64,000 nucleotides of DNA from Neckera pumila (GCA_963969595.1 OZ018408.1:29264108-29328107); one strand, 5' to 3'; shown: positions 49,660 through 62,220, counted from the first letter of the stretch. A program made the numbers and translations. Notes: a model not told the origin generated them from the sequence alone.

Positions 49660-51124
49660 TCTTTCATCTACGTTAACAGGGCACCTACTAGAATTGGTGA
49701 AAATGTTCTGTAGCTGCTTCCATATACACTGTCCCATACGCTCGTAGTTTTTGGAGCCTGAAATGCAAGAAACTCACCGAGAAGAGGATCTGAAGTCACC
49801 TTGTTAGCCACGGCACGCTCTGCAAGAAACGCTGGAATCGAACCCCTAAGGAGAGTATATTCACCGCAAGAATATTTCACAACAGACAGACGCATCGTGG
49901 AATCCGTATTCCAACGAATTCCTGCACATCTAGTCTCCCAGATACTCTCACCACAACGCCCAGCGTCCCGAGTCCCGACATACACACTGTCGGACACCAG
50001 ACGAACGAGCATCACTCAAGAATCATTCAATTCAGTTGGTTACAAAACTAGAAATTATATCATAATTGTGGTTATCATGCATGCAACAGGCACCTTTGCA
50101 CCACCGCGTTAATAATTATGAATGAGTTGACTTCAAGAGGACCTACAAAGAAATGTGCTTCGTGGGACTTTAGCTAAGCCCCTGCAAACAATTCGGGTGG
50201 TACAGTAACCCGAATTGTGGGTGCTTGTCCTGGTTTCAGGCTTATCCTGTGAAAAGAATTTGAGAAAACTCCAGAACAAAATTGGCCTACAGTGCTGTTC
50301 ATGAAGCTTAACCCATTGTCGATCACACCAGGGATGGGTTTTGCGCAATTTTGAATAAGGTAAGCCCTCTGCGCAAATCCTGTACCTGGGAATTTTACAG
50401 AACCCGGTCCTTACAGGATCACGCATGCACTCAATCGTTTCGTTACTTCAGCTAAATAAATTGGCATTGCAATTGTCATGAATTCTACAAAGCAAATCTC
50501 AAATTGACAAATTGTATGGTCTGGGCAGACTTGTACCTAAAATTCCCTAGCTTCTCCACGGCTCAGCCCAAAAGATTGCATTTTGGAACGAAATCAAGCA
50601 ACTACGCTACAAGAGACTCGGTACCTGCAAAACCAAATCTTAAATTGTAAATGTCCAAGCAGCCCTATCTCTATATTCCCTTCTGCAGGGCCCAGTTCAA
50701 AAGAAGGTTTCGATTTTGCAACCCAAACAAGAGACGCTACGAGAGGCTCTGTCCCAGCAAAACCAAATTGTAAAGGTCTGTCCAAGCTCCCTATCACTAA
50801 ATTCCCTTCTCCAGGGTTCTCCAGAGCTCAGCCAAGGAGGTTTCAATTTTGTAATGAAAACGAACACCTCCTCCACAAGAGCCTCCCTAAAATTTGCAGA
50901 TTGTATTTTGGGCTTCTATTTTGAGCACCACTGACAGAGTCTCTTGTAGCGTCTATGCTTGCATTTTCCTCCCTTTCAATGCAAATGCACCTTTTTTCAA
51001 TGCCAACACTCTGTCCTCCCCTTGGTTTCCGAGCCAAGCCAGACTGAGCCTTCCTTTCAAGTCTTCCGAAAAAAAAAGAAAAAAAGAATGGGGGAACTAA
51101 CTACTGCAGCTAGTCACGGCAACA
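49660..51124. other. gene-like but unassigned stretch; likely 3' side of the WRC gene
   Basis: Composition resembles transcribed DNA. Between 50541 and 50840 a unit of roughly 120-130 bp is present about three times: tctccacggctcagcccaa, gctacaagagactcggtacctgcaaaaccaaat, and attcccttctgcagggcc-like blocks recur. Frames on either strand (115 codons at 50015-49668, 113 at 50583-50924) have no family resemblance and no consistent splice chain, so no gene is called. Confidence 0.4.
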
Positions 51125-53558
51125 CTACTTGTTAATCGCTAGCAACGACAGCATCTTCCGCTTCTGCCCGGGCGCTTCAGAAGGATCAGTCGGCTGTGAT
51201 CCTTGAAGGCTGTGATCAGTGGGCGACGCAACAAGCGTGGAGCCTTGACTCTTGGCTTTCCGCTGCACGGACTCCATCAACCGACTGAGCGTCTGCTGCT
51301 CCTTGAGCTTGGCAGCGCGCTTGTTAATCAGATCTTGGTGATGCACGCACAACGAGTACCCGGGCTCCGTGAGCCGTGCGCATTGCCATCCGCGCCCGTC
51401 GTAGCGCTTGCACTGCGTGGGCCCTTTTCCTTTCTGCGACGACGAAGGCCCTCGCCGCCTGGCCACTCTCACAACCACCGCCGCAGGCTCTGAACTGCTC
51501 GCTATCGCCATCCCAGCGACTATTTCTTCCCCGCTCGGCACGTCCTTGGGTTTCTCCACTTGCACCTTCTTGCCAGTTCCTGTCGTGGATTTACTGCTTG
51601 CTAATCTACGTTTCGGGTTAACAGCTTTCGCCAATTCATTCTCGGATGAGTCGTCTGCGGCCACCTTGCTCTTGCTCTTGTTGGTGTTGGTGTTGCGTGT
51701 GTGTCCACTTGATTTCGACGACTTAGCTGTTTCTATAGTGTTGGTGTTGCGTGTGTGTCCACTTGATTTCGACGACTTAGCTGTTTCTGTAGTGTTGTTG
51801 TTCCAGGTGTTGTCGGCAGTGGCATAGAGAAGGTACTTCTTGTCACCCAAGGAGAAGAAGGAGGAGGACGATCGCAGCACGTTGGCCACTTGCACGGTGT
51901 GCCGGGCTCCGCCTTCTTTGAGTCCGGGGAGACCCTGGTCGATCATGTGCTTGACGACCTCGCTGGCGGACAAGCCGTGGTCGCCGTGCGTGTCGAACAC
52001 GTAGAAGATGGAGCTGATGAGGGCGTCTTTGGAATTGGAATTATTAGTCTCCGAGGCGGCGGCGGCAACTCTCGCCTTCGATGATGCATTCTCGGGTGGT
52101 GCGGCCTCCTCGCCTTGCTCCGAGGTAGAGAGCTCGGACGCCTCCAGCCTGCACAGAAATTCAATGCCAAGGGAGGCGGAGAAGACGTCAATTTCGTTAA
52201 ATTGGCAGTATTCCAAGACTGTGGCACCTTTCAGAATGCGCATTCTGAAACATAAATCCATACCTGTCCAAGACTTAAGACCTTTATGTACATACATTTG
52301 GCACAATTTTGGGTGCCAGAATCGCTCCACTTTGACGAAATTGATAATACAAATCAATGTGTTACTGCCAAGTTCCCGAGTTCAACATTATTAGGCCTGG
52401 GTGAGTGACTGAGCCTTGTCACTTCTATAACGAGGCTCTAGTTTTTCACATAACTTTAACCCTTCAAGGTACAAGCAACCATATATAGGTTGCCTTCACA
52501 AAGTCACATCAAGGACCTTAGAGGGTTAACAATTGGATCTTATTCAATAATCCCATTACCATGAAAGAAGGAGAAGATTACAAGATGCTCTTCAAATCCA
52601 ATTTTGGTTGCCACTAGAGCCATGGTGGACGAAGTGCATGCTCTCCGTAGAGTATGAAGAGCATGGTGGACGTAGAGCATGCTCTTCATATCCAATTTTG
52701 GTTGCCAACTCTATGAAAATGGGCTCCATTGAAGTTTTGTTTCAAGATTGATAAATCATGCAAATCAATTCCTCTATTGATGGAGGCGAGGCTTGCAGTT
52801 TCATACCTTCGACGCACCCCATTGGCCAACTCGGTCACAGCGAGCAACTCCGCTGCCGTCATAGAAGAAGGCCCCTGCCAAAACACCACAACTCAAGTCA
52901 GTCTGAAATCCTCAACACAAACTAAGAAGATACACACACCATAATTTCACCTAATTGCAATTTAATCTCAGGGTTTATCATAGAATTTAGATCACACTCA
53001 GGTTGTCACCCTCAAAACCATCCAGTAGTGAACATGAAACCATTTGAAATGGTTAAGTTCACTTATGAACCGCACATCGTGGCCAGTCACTGTAGCGAAC
53101 TACAGTCAAAGACTTGGCCGCCGAGCCGACATTTTCAAGAAGTCACCAATTGCAGTTTTAATATTTGGTGAAACTCTGGATCCATCCATGGGTGGCCACA
53201 AAGCGAGTCAACAGGCAGCTGATGAGACTGCCTCATAGCTGGTGGAGGCTGACACCGTACCCCACTAGAGCTCCGGTTCTACCTGGCAATCAACGTGTTT
53301 GCACGTTTTCTTTTCGGGAAACCCTAGTTTCCAGAATCTTCGAAACCCGTCCTACTTCGATCTATTGTTGCCCTAAAGATGCCGGACGTTCAAATCCTGG
53401 TTTCCAGTCCACTTGCGAGAAAAAAAACTAGCTAGAATCGAAAAGCCTGGTTACTCCACGCTAATTCTATTCACACTGCCCCAGACTCTTGCCATGCAAA
53501 AAATGTCACAGGAAAAAATTGGTAGCTGCCCCACACACCACATCAAATCACACCACAC

Positions 53559-53590
<32 letters not shown>

Positions 53591-54791
53591 CATGAAAGAA
53601 GCTGTGTCCCGCGAATTCATTCCTTTCCTCTTCCCACATGCCAGTAACTAAGGCTCGACACTGCATTATTAAGGGCCTTTGAAACGAAAAATTGTATAAA
53701 TCCAATTTCAATTGTGGGTGTCCAGACTTTGAAATGCAACCCAGCTAGTTCGGCGACCACACCTCAAAGACATTCAAGTTCGAGTCGTGCTCAATCTTCC
53801 GTCTCTTCGTCGGTGAAGATTGCTTCCGACGACCTTTCTCGTTGATTGCGGCGTCCGCAAAGGGAGCTGGCGACTCATCCTCGACGTGCGCATCGGAGAG
53901 GCGTCGAGGATTCTCCACGACCTGCTCAAGTGCCCACACATACAGCGTGAGTTGATATTTCCTGTGAATACAAATAAGCGGAAGCCGAAAAATGTACCCT
54001 ACAAATGTAACGGATTGTTGCTCCAAACCCCAGGCCCAGCTATGAAACAATCATTCAACCTCTATAGCTACAGCAGCAGAAACTTCAGGAGCCTCAAACA
54101 TGCTATGACCGGCTCAGGGAGACTTTCATTCGATTCAAATTCGCGTGGCGGCAATTCGAAGCGACCATGGTGACTGGTACTTGAATGTTCTCCTGTAAAC
54201 CTCATGGTTCCGACTCAACTGGAGATGCGGGGGATTCAATTCAATTGAGATTGGAATCGATACAATGCAAAGAAACCGCGATATGCAAAAGTTCTGCTAA
54301 CATCCTCCCAGAATATACTGAGCGCGATAAGGACCAAATCCACATACAGCAAAGGAGCACCCCCCCACGCATGCAGGAGATCTACGAATCCACTGCAGCT
54401 AGGCGAAGACGACGAACCCAAACCCAAAACATCATACTTAGGTAGCCCGCACGCCACACAAGATCTAATTGCAAACGCGATTCAATTGCAGACCACGCGA
54501 GCGTTACTGTACGTAACCCTCACTCCAACTCCCAGTTCAGGTAAATCAGATAATTTCTCTCACCCCTGGTGTCTCCTCGTTCAAATCGGAGCGCGGCACC
54601 TGCGCTTCATGATCTTCGACGCCGTCCAAGCCCCGAGTCTCCTGCATGTTGCTGCATTCAGCCGCAAGCAAAAGCTTACTCCCCTCCCCCGAGGGCGCGG
54701 AGACCGTCGTCGTCTGGTACTTGTACGAAATCGGTAGCGGCTGCTGCGGCGCCGTGGTCACCACCGACGCACTCCGCTTGCGAATCCTCAT
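51125..54791 (-). CDS. WRC-domain nuclear protein with a winged-helix-like domain
   Basis: Four exons, 54791-54564, 53921-53763, 52874-52807 and 52148-51125, GT-AG introns, 492 aa. It begins MRIRKRSASVV and has a basic stretch KRRKIEH that can serve as a nuclear signal. Residues about 193-261 (DALISSIFYVF...SASEVVKHMIDQGLPG...FFSLGDKKYLLY) have the pattern of a HARE-HTH/winged-helix domain. Residues 271-312 hold an 18-residue tandem repeat with core ETAKSSKSSGHTRNTNT. The WRC zinc-finger-like motif is at 398-422: Cys398, Cys408, Cys419, His422, spacing C-x9-C-x10-C-x2-H, as in plant WRC proteins. There is no QLQ domain, so it is not a growth-regulating factor. DNA or partner binding in the nucleus is the likely role; the target is unknown. 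A highly similar start (MRIRKR) is seen, from memory, in other plant WRC proteins. Confidence 0.88.
51684..51800. repeat. 54-bp coding tandem repeat in the WRC gene
   Basis: A 54-base unit (18 codons) occurs twice nearly without change plus a partial third copy, with only a few differences. It encodes a Ser/Thr/Asn-rich linker between the winged-helix-like and WRC domains. Length variation between individuals is likely. Confidence 0.85.
53551..53586. repeat. (CA)n microsatellite in WRC intron 2
   Basis: An uninterrupted CA dinucleotide run of about 13 units from 53560, preceded by two CACCA units, lies in the second intron. Confidence 0.9.
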
Positions 54792-56700
54792 AGCTCGTGA
54801 ATCCTCACAACACTCCCCTCACAGCAAACACAAACAGAAAAGAAAAGAGCAAGACTGCGAAAAAAATGGAACCTAATGGGAACCGACGGAAGCTCCAGCA
54901 AGCTACAGAGGCAGAGAGCCAGAGACGACTTTGAAAGCGCGGCCCAAGTCCCGGGTGCGATTTTCTCGGCCCCGGGTCCAATAGATCTACTCCTAATTTT
55001 GGCTAATCCCGAAAAGAGCAAACAACACGGTTGCAAGAAACGAACTAAAACGAGCAACGGATGAGTGCGGTAACACTGCAACAGGGCCAACCATTCATCA
55101 CCATCACTCCAAAGGCTCACTGCAGGAAAGTCGCCCTTCGGTCCCACGCGCTATTCTGGGATTGATTGATAGATGCTTGCAAACCACGAAGCCAGCCATC
55201 AACACCACTCACGACAGGCATCGACCCAGTCCTTCTCATACATCACGATATATCTCCCAGCTTCCTTTCCAGATTTCGCTCAGAAACAAATAAAAAAAAA
55301 TTCGTCACACACCCCATCTCCTGCCTTCAAGATTTGCTACGACAACGGATTGAAAATTCGTCTCACACACCCCATCTCCTGCCTTCACGATTGGTTACCA
55401 AAACGGATTGAGAATTCGTCAGCGAGAAGGTTTGTTCCTCGGCACCATCGTCATCACTACTACTGGTATCGTTCCGCCTGGCTAGCTAGTGCGGGAAGCT
55501 TCAACCGAACTGGCGGGCATGGTTTTCTCCTTCTTTCCATCATCTTTCTTAAACTTGATGATTGCTTGTGTGGATTGTTCTTCAATTTTTTTACTTTCTG
55601 TAGAGAATTCTAATATTAGTCGTGGGCTAGCTGCTACTTGCACAGAATTGGCGGGGCATGAGCACCTGCAGACAAGCCATTTGGTCCTCGGTCGCTACTG
55701 TTACGAGAGTGGGCGGGGCTTTCGCATTTGGGGGACGCCAGCCAAGTCAAACGCTGCATGACAAAGCAAGTGGCCGCCGGGGATCTATCATGAATTTTAT
55801 ACGGGGGCAGGAGGTCTACGAAGACTTAAAGCTTTTTGTACAGTCCTTTGGCTTTATACTCCGGGGTGTCGCTTTTTGTACATTTTAGAACGAGGTTCTG
55901 TCTTGATTTGTATGTCGTGGGTTGTAGACGTGTACACTTATACTGGGTTTTACTACGGAGTAGCTACGGTTGTAACTATGAGTAAGTTTTTTTTTTTTTT
56001 TATATTTTTAATTTCAGATCTTTTCATGGCCATACGGTAGTTTCACTACTCGTACTAGCACTTATCTTTTTGTGGCTTTATAGCAGGTGTTGTCTCTTTT
56101 TGCCACTGGCCCGGTACAATCTAGAATGGGGGTCTGTCCTGTATTGTATGACGTAGATTCTCTATCTCTGTGAATAAATATTGCTTTTTTACGATGACTA
56201 CATAACATCAGTTTTTTTGTTTGTTTTTTTGTTTTCATTTTTGAATGAAGTGCCAAAGTGGCGATATAAAATGTTATAGTGGTGCTCTAAATTTCAACAT
56301 TCATCCCTATATTGGATAGAAAATATTGCAATAGCACAAATCACATATCCATAATTCTATTTTCATCCACAATCTAGCGATTTTATACAAGATTTGTTTT
56401 TGAATTTGAAGTTTTTTGGCAAAAATCTTCACGGATTCTCGTCATTTTTTAGCCAAATTATTTTTTCTTGTACAAATTGGCACTAAAAAGCCAAAAAGAA
56501 AACCTTGCATAACATAATAAACTAACATGTGGGGTCCCTTTCTGCTCCCTAAGAAGGCAGGAGCCCACAACATGCCAACCTCTTATTCAGCCAATGATTA
56601 GCCTTACAACTTCCCAATCAACCAATGACTCACTGCACATTAAATTAAATTCACTCCAAGGCATCTAGGGAGGGATAATCTCAATCTCCAATGGAGAGGA
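54792..56700. other. WRC gene 5' flank and tandem repeat; no second gene recognised
   Basis: 54.8-56 kb is gene-like in composition, consistent with leader and promoter of the WRC gene. A ~57-bp unit (attcgtcacacaccccatctcctgcctt...) is duplicated with a partial third copy at 55300-55418. Plus-strand frames of 76-146 codons between 55.1 and 55.9 kb overlap that repeat and resemble nothing known. An unannotated divergent transcript is possible. Poly(T) runs lie at 55987-56002 and 56212-56232. Confidence 0.4.
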
Positions 56701-57156
56701 ATTTTATTAGGTTGGTTAACAAACTTATGTATGAAGTGCCATAGCTTGTGATTGTAATAGGGTGTTTTGTTTAGTGAAAATATGTGATAGAGGAAATCTC
56801 ATACAAATGTTGCTTGGTAAATTCTTCTTTTTGCACAATATATTTGGAATGGTATTGCTCTTTTCTAGAAGTATTTACACACTCTGAATAAAATAGACTA
56901 GGCTTCATCCATGTTTTTATATTTCATTCATATCCATAGATGAAAAAGATTCATTAATTAGTCTTATGAAGATTGCTTTGAGCTTTGCCGTTAGAGAAAA
57001 AAACAATCCTTTAGAGGGCCTCTCCATGACCTCCTTTAGTACCCTGAAATTTAGTTTTAAAGGGCTCAAAATTTATTTTTTCCCCTATTTTTGTGCAACT
57101 GAAATTGTAGTGACAATAGCACAAAGGCCTAGATTTATGAATTAAAAATAATAATG

Positions 57157-57200
<44 letters not shown>

Positions 57201-58693
57201 TTAAATTTTTAAATTTTTTTTTTTTTTTTTGCAAAATCTAACTATTTCGGCGAGCAGTCATACACTCTGACTACTCAAAGATACTTTTCCAGCTTGACAA
57301 GCCAAGCTTGAAATAGCTTGACATATCAATCTGGAGAAGACCTTTGGAGGGCTGATTTTTTCTCTAATGCTCATGATGATAAGGCAGGGGGTGTTTATTT
57401 CATTTTTTTTATTGTAGGTATTTTAACTTTAAAAGACCAAGTGGCAATTCAATATACGCATGAAATTTCAAGTTCGTTCACATAAATCAATTTCAAATCA
57501 ATTTTATTGAAAATTTTAACCAAATGAGGACATTCACACCCTTCGTGGGAGTTTAAAATCCAATAACTAAGATGTTTGTATCCAAAGTCTTGCTATTCAA
57601 AAAATGCTTGGATCTTTTGCTATTTTCTTCATCTACTTCATAAATTTGGCATATATGTAACTAACATGTTACGGTATGCAATTTTCAAAAGAAAACTACT
57701 CTTGTAGTGCAAAAATCTCATTCCAAGCAAAGTCAAAATTCTACTACTCTAATTGGGCAAGCTTGGACAAAAAACATTTTCTATTATCTTGAAATAGTTG
57801 GGCAAGTTTGGACAAATGCTATTATCTTGAAATTTGCTCCTCAAAGTCTTGAAATTTTTTCCACATATTCCAAATGTTTACCTCTAGGTTCTCATTTTTC
57901 ACATTTCAAATTTAAAAAAATCATCTATGTACAAAAAATCATTAAGAAAAGACTGGTATATTGCCTATTTACATGACCTTATATGCATGGTGATTTCAAA
58001 GTAAGATAGACCTCTTATTTGCTTTGGAAATCTTGTATGCATGATGATTTAGAATAAGATTTACTTCTTATTTGCTTTTGAAGTTTTGCATGCATATACC
58101 TAATAAAATTTTGTACTCAATGGTATCTAGTAGATTAAGTTTGAGTAGAACAAAAATTTATACCAAGAGGGCTTGAAGCTTGTTGCCCTTATCTTGCTTA
58201 ATGAAAACAAATGTATTTTTTCCACTTCAAACGTTTTAATCTTTCAATCCCCGCAGTCAAATGGGCTGAAATTTTTTCCACATTTTTCTGAAACGGCCTA
58301 CTATACTCTTGAATTTTAAGAAAATTGTTCTTATTCTCAATCCTAGTCAGTGCACCAAAAAAATGGCAATTTCAACAATTTCTCTTAAAAAGCACCCCCG
58401 GTCCTTTAGGAAATAAGCGATCCCCTTTGAATTAATGAATTTATTTAAGTCTACAGGCATGAATAAATTGTAAAATAATGAGTTAAAAGTATTTTCATAT
58501 CCAGAAAGAGCCAATTCCATTCTAAAAATTAGTAGCAATTAGCAATGCTATGCATTACGAAAAGAAGAATATATTGCCAAGTTTCTCTGAAATCTTTAAT
58601 CCCTAAAAGCCCAGGGAATTTTGAAACAAAACACAAATGTTATAAAATATAATTTTTATAATTTTCTTGAAGTTTGCATAAAAGAAGATAAAG
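56701..58693. other. intergenic AT-rich DNA with a microsatellite
   Basis: An (AAT/ATA)n run of about 17 units lies at 57146-57200. At 58541-58559 there is a GCAATGCTATGCATTACG fragment related to the 0.72 kb element motif. No coding region is supported. Confidence 0.45.
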
Positions 58694-58791
58694 TTAATCC
58701 CTAAAGGACCAGTCTATGTTTCTTGGTTGTATAGAAATTATGGGCAAGTACGTGTAAATGAAGATATGTGTATTTTGGGCTGAAATTTTAA

Positions 58792-59073
58792 CATTAGAAA
58801 AGATTTGAGGGCATTGGAGGGCCGTTTTAGGCCCGTTCTTTAATCTGGCCAGATCTGTGAACAATTGGTACAGACTGTCAGAATTTTTTTTTTCAAAAAT
58901 TAAAAATAAAAATAAAATCTCTCCCAAATATCATTTCAGACCAATTTTTTTTTTATTTTTTTAAATGATGTGGCACTATCTTGACCACATCAGCTAGCAG
59001 CTTTCTTGCGTTCTCGCAATCTGGGATTACAGGATAACTCGCGGGCTCTTGGAGGCCTCAAATCTCTTCTAGA
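58792..59073. mobile_element. CATTAGA-type MITE, copy G, nested
   Basis: Left CATTAGAAAAGATTTGAGGG, right GGCCTCAAATCTCTTCTAGA, 282 bp. Contains GGCCGTTTTAGGCCCGTTC, TGGCCAGATCTGTGAAC, a T/A centre, 'gatgtggcactatcttgaccacatcagct' and 'ttgcgttctcgcaatctggg'. The right terminus lacks the usual AATG. Confidence 0.75.
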
Positions 59074-59643
59074 AGAATTTGGAGATAAGGAATATGTTTC
59101 ATGTGCACTAAATTTCATGACATTTGGAAATATGAGTCAAAAGTTATGGCCTAATATGTTACTTTTTTTCATAAATGGGCAATCCGGGCAGATAAAAAAA
59201 AAAAACTGTTTTCATAAATAAAAATATGAAATTGATTTTTTAGATTTATATATAGAAAGCTTTGAATCATTCTATTCAATCAATGAGTCAAAAGTTATGA
59301 GGAGTTTTAGTTTGCAGGTAATTATGGATTGTCTACTCTAAAATAAACTTTGAAGTTGTTTATTTAACTCAATTTCCAATATTTTTTGGAAAAAAATAAA
59401 TTCCTAGGATGTAGATTGTTTATTACAATATTACAAACATTGAGATTGGCATTTTTGTATTCCGTAATTAAATTCTTCACAATTTACTATTTTGAATCAT
59501 TATCTACTTCTTTCTACTTACTATTTTTTTCCTATATGTTTGTACAATTCCAAATGATGTAGAAATTTTCAAGCAAATAGCCAAATTATTTAGGAAACTG
59601 AATTCAAAGAAGCACCACCCTTTTTTTTTCTAAATCATTGAAA

Positions 59644-59921
59644 CATTAGATGACATTTGAGGCCTCTAAGACATGTGAGTTCCCCTGCGTTTCCAGATTG
59701 CGGGAATGCAGAGGAAGAAGCTAGATGATGTGGCTGGCACTGTACCATGTCATTTTCGGGGAAAAATAAAATTTGCTTAAAATGATATTTGGAGGAATAA
59801 AGTTATTTTTGTAAGAAAAATAAATAAATTTTGGCAGCCTGTACCGGCTGTTCATAGAATTGGGCCAACATCGGGAACGGGCCTAAAATAGCCCTCCAAT
59901 GCCCTCCAATGTCATCTAATG
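59644..59921. mobile_element. CATTAGA-type MITE, copy H, nested
   Basis: Left CATTAGATGACATTTGAGGC, right CCTCCAATGTCATCTAATG, 278 bp, opposite internal orientation to copy G. It lies between gaaa and agtgagcttgtgaa; the uninterrupted paralogue near 22020 reads gaaaggtgagcttgtgaa. Confidence 0.75.
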
Positions 59922-60182
59922 AGTGAGCTTGTGAAGTCCAGCTGCCCGGGTTTTTGCAAGGTTGGAAAAATGGTTTTGGTGAATTTGAATGCTTATATCT
60001 TACAATCCATACACTGGAGTTTTAAAAAAAAATTTACAACATGTTCTCAAGCCATCATAATTCAAAATCCTACGATAACATGTGTTAAAAATTGTTTTTT
60101 CCCAAAAATTTGATAGTTGTACTAGAAATGGCAGTTTTGGAGCGATTTTGGTGAATACATAGTCATGGAACTTTAGGGGTTA

Positions 60183-62220
60183 AGCACAAAAAGTAAAAAA
60201 TATCCATACGGTCAAATTTATTAAACTACTTTTAGGTTCTCTTCAAATGAGTTTTAAAAGATAACTTCAAAAGTTCATTAAAAATACAAATTTTATTTTT
60301 AACATTTGATTTTTGTTTGATTTGTCAAAATTGTAGTTGTTTCTATTGATTTGTAACTAATGCATAAGATCTAATAATGGGAATATCAACTCTTCTACTA
60401 AACAGTAAATTTTTCAACACTAAGCAAATTCTAATTACTTTGTGTGGTTTCCCTTATAATTTTTGTTTGACCAACGCAATCTTAGTTTTGAATATAAAAA
60501 TTGAAAGATATCCTAATCTATTTGTACAAGAAAGAAATTGAAGAGTTTTTTTACTATAAGAAAAAGATGTTGAACTCAATATGATCTACTTGATATGTTT
60601 GTTGTTTCTAGCGCAAACAAACACATCAAATAAATTATATTGAGTTCAACGCACTTTTCTTCTATTATTTTTTGCCCAAAAATGCTGCCCAAAGTTAGGC
60701 AACGACCAAAAAATGGTCACTTAAGCACTTAGGGGTTAATAGAAATTTTTTCACTTTTGCCTTATAACTTGAATGCAAATAATGATTTAATAAATGAATA
60801 TATACCTTCTTAGAACAAGTACACCCTCCATTCCTCTGAGATATTCACTTAGTCATGAAGATTTCAATTTTTGAGTAGAAATTTGAACCTACTACAAATT
60901 TTGAGTAAAATAAAAGGAAAAAAGACCACATTAAAAAATACTCTTTTAAAAATAAAACATTCACCAGGTGTTCATTATATCGTAGAAAAACTTAGACATA
61001 TAGTAGAAAAGCAAATTGTGTGTCATCTTAATATATTCAGAAAGACGGTTATAGACTCTCAATTTCAAATTTAAAAAAAAAAATATTCAAATATATGCAT
61101 GCATGTATGTATGTATGTATAATTATCCCCGGAACATCACTGTGGACAGTAAGTGTCCAATGGATGACATAGAAATCTTCTATCTAAGACAAAGGTGCAG
61201 AATTTTTTATAGAAAGGGTAGGCCTTGCACAGTTGTTTGACCTCCAATGAATACTCTCATATTTTTTTAATATTATTCACACGATACCCCAAAGGATGAC
61301 ACCCACAGTGACCAATCCAACGTTCCAAGGTTACCAAGCAGTTGTACTAAATGAGATTTTGTCCTTATAGCACTGGTTTGCTTTTGAGAAAGGTAGCTAC
61401 TCAAATCCTCACAGTAGCCTCCGTCGGTCAATGTAAAACCTTCTCCCCCTTTCAGTTCAGTTGGTCAAGAGCCAACAAAGTTGTTCCCAAGGAACTGGAT
61501 GAAAAAACATTTGTTTGTTTCATTATGAGATATATTTATTCTATATTTATATTTTATATTTTGGCAGTTTTATTTTTTATTTTTTGGCTTTCAACTGGTG
61601 ACCTTCCGGTGTTGCCCATTGGCAAGTTCCACCGTATTGAATATAGATTGTGCAGCAAGGCACAACAAGTTCCTTTGCACGCCGTGGATTACTTTGAGGT
61701 TTTTTTTTTTTAAACAAATGAAAACAAGTTTCAACTTTGAGTTTTTAATATTCAGTCATTTCAGTTGGACGTGGGATTTAAGTTAAACTTAGACCGACTT
61801 CTGAAGTACTGGATCGGTGCGTAGCTCTTTCTCAAAGTCAATGTTTGCATGCACTTTTAGAGCATGATAAGGTGGACAAGCTTATTACCATGCAAACTAG
61901 CAATCTGAATATTTTGGCGAGAGGTGCATGCACATATTTTTTCAGAGGCATGCGCTTGTTTCTCAAATCAAATCTAAGTGGAATTATAACTTTCTAACTG
62001 AAATTGTAATTTTTATGAATTTCTACAGTGGTTTACCTTGAAATTACAAAACCATTCATCATACAGTGGAGTCACTAACATCCTATAATCAACCCATAAT
62101 CACTCTTCCATGTATTCAACGATAGTTACATCTTCACCATCAAAGGATTGACATGTTATCACTTGTTGGCATTATTCAATGCAATAATTTTATCAAAAAA
62201 TGAACAGATTTGGATGATTT
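60183..62220. repeat. AT-rich DNA with an (ATGT)n run and a dispersed repeat
   Basis: 60720-60740 has a stray ACTTAGGGGTTAATA end of the TTAA type without an obvious partner. (ATGT)n is at 61097-61122. 61130-61340 is a copy of the repeat also at 49322-49640 (gtccaatggatgacatagaa, gtttgacctccaatgaata, aaggatgacacccacagtgacc). The 120-codon frame at 61351-61713 resembles no family. Confidence 0.45.

Larger units (their letters stand above)
58694..60182 (+). mobile_element. TTAA-type element, subfamily C copy 2, carrying two MITE insertions
   Basis: Starts TTAATCCCTAAAGGACC and ends GAACTTTAGGGGTTAA, inverted termini. It is collinear with 21387-22430. Removing the two MITEs (58792-59073 and 59644-59921) leaves about 0.93 kb, close to the 1.04 kb of the other copy. 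Non-coding. Confidence 0.7.

Noticed and set aside
49800..49880. possible tRNA on the minus strand (GGGGTTCGATTCCAGC resembles a T-arm)
   Set aside because: The bases on both sides of TTCGATT do not pair as a T-stem, and no matching acceptor, D or anticodon stems are present.
55173..55613. 146-codon plus-strand open frame
   Set aside because: It overlaps a 57-bp tandem repeat, which keeps frames open by chance, and the translation matches nothing known.
61351..61713. 120-codon plus-strand open frame
   Set aside because: It ends in a T-rich low-complexity tract, has no family resemblance and lies next to dispersed repeats.
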